NCBI GenBank assembly: GCA_963575745.1 | Contig: CAUYUJ010017815.1 | Coordinates: forward strand, 170,001 to 225,000 | DNA length: 55,000 nucleotides | Origin: Prorocentrum cordatum | Lineage: Eukaryota > Sar > Dinophyceae > Prorocentrales > Prorocentraceae | Direction: 5' to 3' | Shown: piece after piece, positions 51,124-55,000 of the stretch | Layout: each line of letters opens with the position of its first letter | Position numbering within the stretch: position 1 is the stretch's first letter | The notes under the pieces: generated by a model | The model's database searches: none | Told to the model about the DNA's origin: nothing | Seen by the model: the letters and a program-made list of their open reading frames with translations, nothing else | Position numbers and translations under genes: made by a program

Positions 51124-52660
51124 TAAAGCATAGCACGCAATGGAAAGGGGCCTGGCACGGGCTATCCGGGGCGTTGAGGGCGCCACGGGCTCGCAAGTAT
51201 TTTTTCACCTTCGTGGGGTTGGGTGGAGTTGGGTTCGTTGTGGCGCCGTCGCGCTCGCAGAGAGTTCGTTTTAACACCTAAAGTTGAAGGTTCGGGCCAG
51301 CACGTTCGGCGCCCTGCGTCCTGACGCGCCGCGGAATTCGACGCCGTTAGAAGAGCGCCGTGCTTTCTACAATTGCCTGGATGCAGCGCGCCGCGCCTGC
51401 TTTGCCGATCGTGGGAGAACCGTTGCCAGCGCCTTCAATGCCAGACCCCGGCACGCGGACGCAGGGGAAGGCGCCGCGATCGGAGCGCGCGCGCGGGGCC
51501 GAGGGGCAGCCCGCGAAGTAGACATCCCGAGCCTCGACCTGCACGTGACACCCACCCAGCGCTCTCTTTCTAAAAGTGGTTTAGACATAGTTTGACCGGC
51601 CGTTACAAGAGAATATCACATTCATGGAGGCTGCCGCGCTCGCAAACGGCAACATATTTGAACACATGTATAGCGTGCTAGATGTCGTCTCGCGCAGAAA
51701 TTCAACGCTTCACTCAACGCATTATGTTCGGAGTCACTCGACAGCCGCTCTGGCGATGGGCCTTTGCCTCGTCTCGTGCTCAATGGGTCTTCGCCTTCCT
51801 GGAACTGCCGCGCAGAAGAGCCGCCAAAAGCAAACTGGCGCCCTGCGAGATCCAGAGACACAGAGATCATCTGCGCATGATTTTCTGGGGGGCGTTGACG
51901 CGTCCTAGACGCCCGCCCCAACGGTCGACGAACTTTGGCAGCACGGGGACACGGCCATTCTGGACGCGGCCGGAATCTCGCCAGAGCGCCTTCCGTAGAT
52001 TGCGGCCGTAAATATTTCCACGATTTTTTTTTTGCGGAGAAGCAGCGCCCGAGCCAATCATGACAAACACGTAGAGAGACGCATCATGTAGGAGGTCCAG
52101 AAATCTGTGGATATCGACAAGACGACATGGCTCGACGTTCGCATTGCAAGCGGAAGCTGGGTGGCATTTGTGACATTTTGTCGCCCGAAACCGCATCGCC
52201 AAGGAAGGTTGCGCAGTTGGATGGGGGACTGTTTGACAGCGAGGAGCGCGCTGATGCCATGGCGACACTCCTGCGGCAAATGCAATGGAGAGCGCGCCTT
52301 GTCGAGGTTGTGGACAGCGCCCCGTTGGGCCAGGAACTGCCGGTGTCGGAGGCTCCTTTTACACATGAAGCGGTAGGTGAAGTCGCTGCGACACTGAAAT
52401 GGAACAAAGTTTCAGGGCCATATGACATCCCAGCGGAGTGCTGGACAACTGTCTCAAAAAAACCCAGCGGATTACAATGGCTGGCAGAGTTCCCCAACGC
52501 GGCTCGCCAGTCAGAAAAAATCTGCAAGATCTACGCATGCAAGGGGGCCGTTGACCTATGTGACAACTAGCGGCCGACCAGCTTGGCATGCATTGCGGAC
52601 AAACTGTTAGACAATTTCTTGGCATGGGACTCCCGTGGGCCACTCTCTTGGCCCATTTAA
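51124..52660 (+). pseudogene. Decayed LINE ORF2: endonuclease remnant and start of reverse transcriptase
   Basis: The clear part is 52127-52570: GGLFDSEERADAMATLLRQM, then FTHEAVGEVAATL, then KWNKVSGPYDIPAECW, matching the block before LINE reverse transcriptase motif 1 (K-x-NK-x-xGPD-x-IP-x-E). An in-frame TAG at 52568 falls exactly where NYRPISL has Tyr, and the frame continues RPTSLACIADKLLDNFL to about 52625. VQKSVDIDKTTWLD (52097-52138, another frame) and VDELWQHGDTAILDAAGISP (about 51920-51980) fit the linker upstream. The endonuclease part (51284-51900) is too decayed to map motifs, and RSHSTAALAM near 51730 may be its SDH region. The element is cut before the catalytic YxDD, and satellite DNA starts at about 52690. 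Confidence 0.65.
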
Positions 52661-52689
52661 ATGGCGACTACCTTGTCTTCGTCATCGCC

Positions 52690-53165
52690 CTCCTCTTCGT
52701 GGCGAAGTAGACATTGATTCCTTTGTGGCGGATAGCAATTTTTGTGGCGGATAACACAGGGAATCCTTTTGTGGCGAACTATAAGTTGATTCTTTTTGTT
52801 GCGGATTACACATTGATTCCTTGGTGGCGGATTGCATATTGATTCCTTTTGTGGCGGATTGCAAAAGGAGTCCTTCTGTGGCGGGTTACAAATGGAATGC
52901 TTTTGTAGAGGATTACAAATTGATTCCTTTGTGGCGGATTTGCAAATTGATTCCTTTTGTGGCGGATTAGAAATGGAATCCTTTTGTAGAGGATTACATA
53001 TTGATTCCTTTTGCGGCGGATTACAAAGGGAATCTTTTTGTGGAGAATTACAAAGGGAATCCTTTTGTGGCTGATTACAAATTGACTCCTTTTGTCGCGG
53101 ACTACAAAGGAAACCCTTTTGTGGCGAATTACAGAGGGAATCTTTTTGTTGGGATCTTGAGCGGT
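52690..53165 (+). repeat. 27-bp satellite, plus orientation (about 17 copies)
   Basis: The unit is TTTTGTGGCGGATTACAAA plus GGGAATCC, with variants. The period is a multiple of three, so a nine-residue peptide repeat (SFCGGLQKE-like) can be read, but it is not regarded as a gene. Confidence 0.9.
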
Positions 53166-53467
53166 CTTTTCCTGCGCGAGGTTCTCAGGATTTAAAAATC
53201 TTTTAAATTTTTGAAAATTCTCATTTTTTCAATCGGAAAACCAGGTTTCGCTTGAAACTCTTTCAGAATTTTATAAATCCATTGAGCTCGGCTGCTGTAA
53301 ATTCCGGAGGAAGTCTCAAGCGAAACTTGCTTTTTCATTGTTTTTACATTGATTTCGCACAGACAAACACAATTTCGCTGGAGACTCCCTTTGATTTTTA
53401 CATCAGCCAAACCCAATGTATTTATAAAATTTTGAGGGGGTCGCAGGCGGAACCTTGTTTCATTATT

Positions 53468-53512
<45 letters not shown>

Positions 53513-53585
53513 ATTATATATATAATAGAAACCTTGGGGGCCTCTCGCAGGCTCAGGTCGCTGAAGATCCCTGCAGAGGGAATCA
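53166..53585. other. Spacer between the inverted 27-bp arrays
   Basis: AT-rich sequence with degenerate repeats containing TTTCGCTTGAAACTC, GAAGTCTCAAGCGAAAC and TTTCGCTGGAGACTCCC (about 53245-53410), a (TA)n tract at about 53466-53525, and CCTCTCGCAGGCTCAGG. Confidence 0.6.
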
Positions 53586-54235
53586 ATGCGTAACCCGCCA
53601 CAACAGGATTCCTTTTGTAACCAGCCGCAAAAAGGAATCAATTTGTAGTCCGCCACAAAAGGATTCCCTTTGTTATTCGCCACACTAGGATTTCCTTTGT
53701 AATCCGCAACAAAAGGGTTCCCTTCGTAATCCGCCACAGAAGGAATCAACTTGTAGTCCGCCACAAACGGATTCCCTTTGCAATTCGCCACAAAAGGATT
53801 TCCTTCGTAATCCGCCACAACAGGGATCACATTGTAACCCGCCACGAAAGGATTCCCTTTGTAATTTGCCACAAAAGGATTCCCTTTGCAATCCGCCACA
53901 AAAGGAACCAAATTGTAATCCGCAGCAAAAAGAATCAGTTTACAATCGGCCACAAAAGAAAACAATTTATTTGTAACCCGCCACAAGAAGAATCCATGTG
54001 TAATCCATCACAGAAAGAATCCCTCCGTAATCCACCACACAAGGACTCCTTTTGAAACCCGCGGCAGAAGGAATCCTCTTGTTACCCGCTCTCCCGCACT
54101 CCCGTTCCCCCGCCCCCCCGCGCCCCCGCGCCCCCGCGCCCCCGCCCACTGGCGGATTGCAAAAGAAATAATTTGTAAGCAGCGGCAAAGGGAATCCATA
54201 TGTAATCCACCGCAAAAGGAATCGTTGCCGTCGCC
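53586..54235 (-). repeat. 27-bp satellite, minus orientation (about 23 copies)
   Basis: The unit is AATCCGCCACAAAAGGATTC plus CCTTTGT, the reverse complement of the array at 52690-53165. It is interrupted by a CCCCCGCGCC run at 54095-54145. Confidence 0.9.
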
Positions 54236-54680
54236 GTTGCCTTCGCCCTCCTCGCACCCCCCCCCCCCCACCCGCACGCGCGCACACGCGCGCACACACG
54301 CGCACCCCTTCTCCAACTCCTCGTCGTTCGCCTCATTTTCCCCTGCCCCACATCCGCATTTCACCCCGCCCTCGCCCCCGCTCCTCTCTCCTCCTCCACC
54401 CCGAGTTCCCCCTTCCCCGCCGCCGCCCCGGCTCCCCCACCCCCCCCGTGTCCTCTGCTGGCATCACTGACCCCTCCTCGCCCGCCCCCCCCCCCCCCCC
54501 CCCACCCCCCCCCCCCTCCCCCCCCCCCCCCCGCTTCACAGGACCTTCCCTCAGACTCATGGCTCCCCTCCTCCACTTGCATCCCGCCACCTCCCTCCTG
54601 CGCCCTGCCTCCCCGTCCTCACCCCATCCGCCACCTTCACGTTGGCTTTGCCATATGTGTATACAATATGTTTTATGACA

Positions 54681-54717
<37 letters not shown>

Positions 54718-55000
54718 GTGTGTATATGCATATTTTATATACATATATACATATGTATATTTGTCTTTATCCTGCACGCGTAACTGCACGCATACGCATA
54801 CTCCTTGCAAGTTCGGGCATCCACACAAACGCACATACACAGACGCATGTGCACGCAATGGGGACAAGAGGGTGAGAGAGAGGGAAGGGGGGAAGGGATG
54901 GGGGATAATAATAATGCGTGTGAAGGGCATTTGTGAGGGGGGAATGGGTGGGCGGAGGGAGGGATATGGCGCCCTCCCACTACCATGTTTCTCAGTGTCT
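54236..55000. repeat. Pyrimidine-rich, poly-C and (TA)n microsatellites
   Basis: CGCGCACACACG run (54270-54305), C/CT-rich sequence, a nearly pure C tract (about 54486-54533), a TA tract (about 54683-54715), and a purine-rich end. No gene is seen. Confidence 0.75.

Noticed and set aside
52832-53195. Cys-Gly-rich nine-residue repeat protein from the 27-bp array
   Set aside because: The period of 27 bases makes it readable in frame by default, and the opposite array is readable on the other strand as well.
1-55000. Transposase, tRNA, rRNA, telomere or replication-origin signals
   Set aside because: I looked for cloverleaf-like A/B boxes, rRNA cores, TTTAGGG runs and DDE-type transposase blocks and saw none I could support by eye. 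A covariance-model and profile search would be needed to exclude them.

Overview
The window looks like intergenic and intronic DNA from a very large, GC-rich, repeat-laden eukaryotic nuclear genome, most plausibly a dinoflagellate. The reasons are: almost no gene density; two decayed LINE retrotransposons; one good protein-coding exon that ends at a possible non-GT (GA) donor; GC-rich codon use in the few coding-like stretches; and very abundant micro-, mini- and macrosatellites. The high GC would fit a Prorocentrum-type genome, but the species is inference. Nothing supports a prokaryotic, viral or organellar origin, and I found no tRNA, rRNA or CRISPR array.

Layout. 1-10 kb: a 452-bp tandem duplication, several short transposon-like elements, a hairpin (foldback) element, a decayed minus-strand LINE endonuclease (6.8-8.35 kb) and a 158-bp tandem array leading into a possible 3' exon. 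10-22 kb: mainly microsatellites (GGA, GAT, CAT, GA, including a pure purine tract of about 390 bp) and degenerate minisatellites. 22-35 kb: nested short elements, a decamer array, two of four arrays of a 91-bp satellite, and 49-bp and 73-bp arrays. 35.6-45.6 kb: one composite satellite domain built from 0.7-1 kb higher-order units in both orientations, an 11-bp GGGTCGCGGGT array and a 2.8-kb array of a 21-bp unit. 46-49.5 kb: two more 91-bp arrays flanking the one convincing gene piece, the first exon of a papain-family (C1A) cysteine protease (47310-47759). 50-52.7 kb: a decayed plus-strand LINE (coiled-coil ORF1, then the start of reverse transcriptase). 52.7-54.2 kb: a 27-bp satellite in two head-to-head arrays.

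The most interesting signal is a population of short non-autonomous elements, several families of which are about the same size (roughly 145-165 bp). Family A (160 bp, four copies) has about 30-bp terminal inverted repeats and TTAA ends. Family B (162-163 bp, three copies) has 5-bp target-site duplications at every copy, and one copy has an empty paralogous site in the same window. Family E (164 bp) has a conserved terminal repeat and 9-bp flanking repeats, and one of its copies was invaded by family B. Families C and D are two-copy inverted-repeat elements of similar size, and family G is a three-copy repeat of about 120-140 bp, one copy of which also carries a family B insertion. A separate 294-bp inverted-repeat element sits inside a 49-bp minisatellite with a 5-bp duplication. 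This looks like an active or recently active swarm of MITE- or introner-like elements. I found no transposase here, so any autonomous partner would lie elsewhere.

Only the protease exon and the two LINE remnants are confidently protein-derived. The other coding-like stretches are low-confidence exon candidates. Most long open frames are by-products of tandem repeats whose period is a multiple of three.
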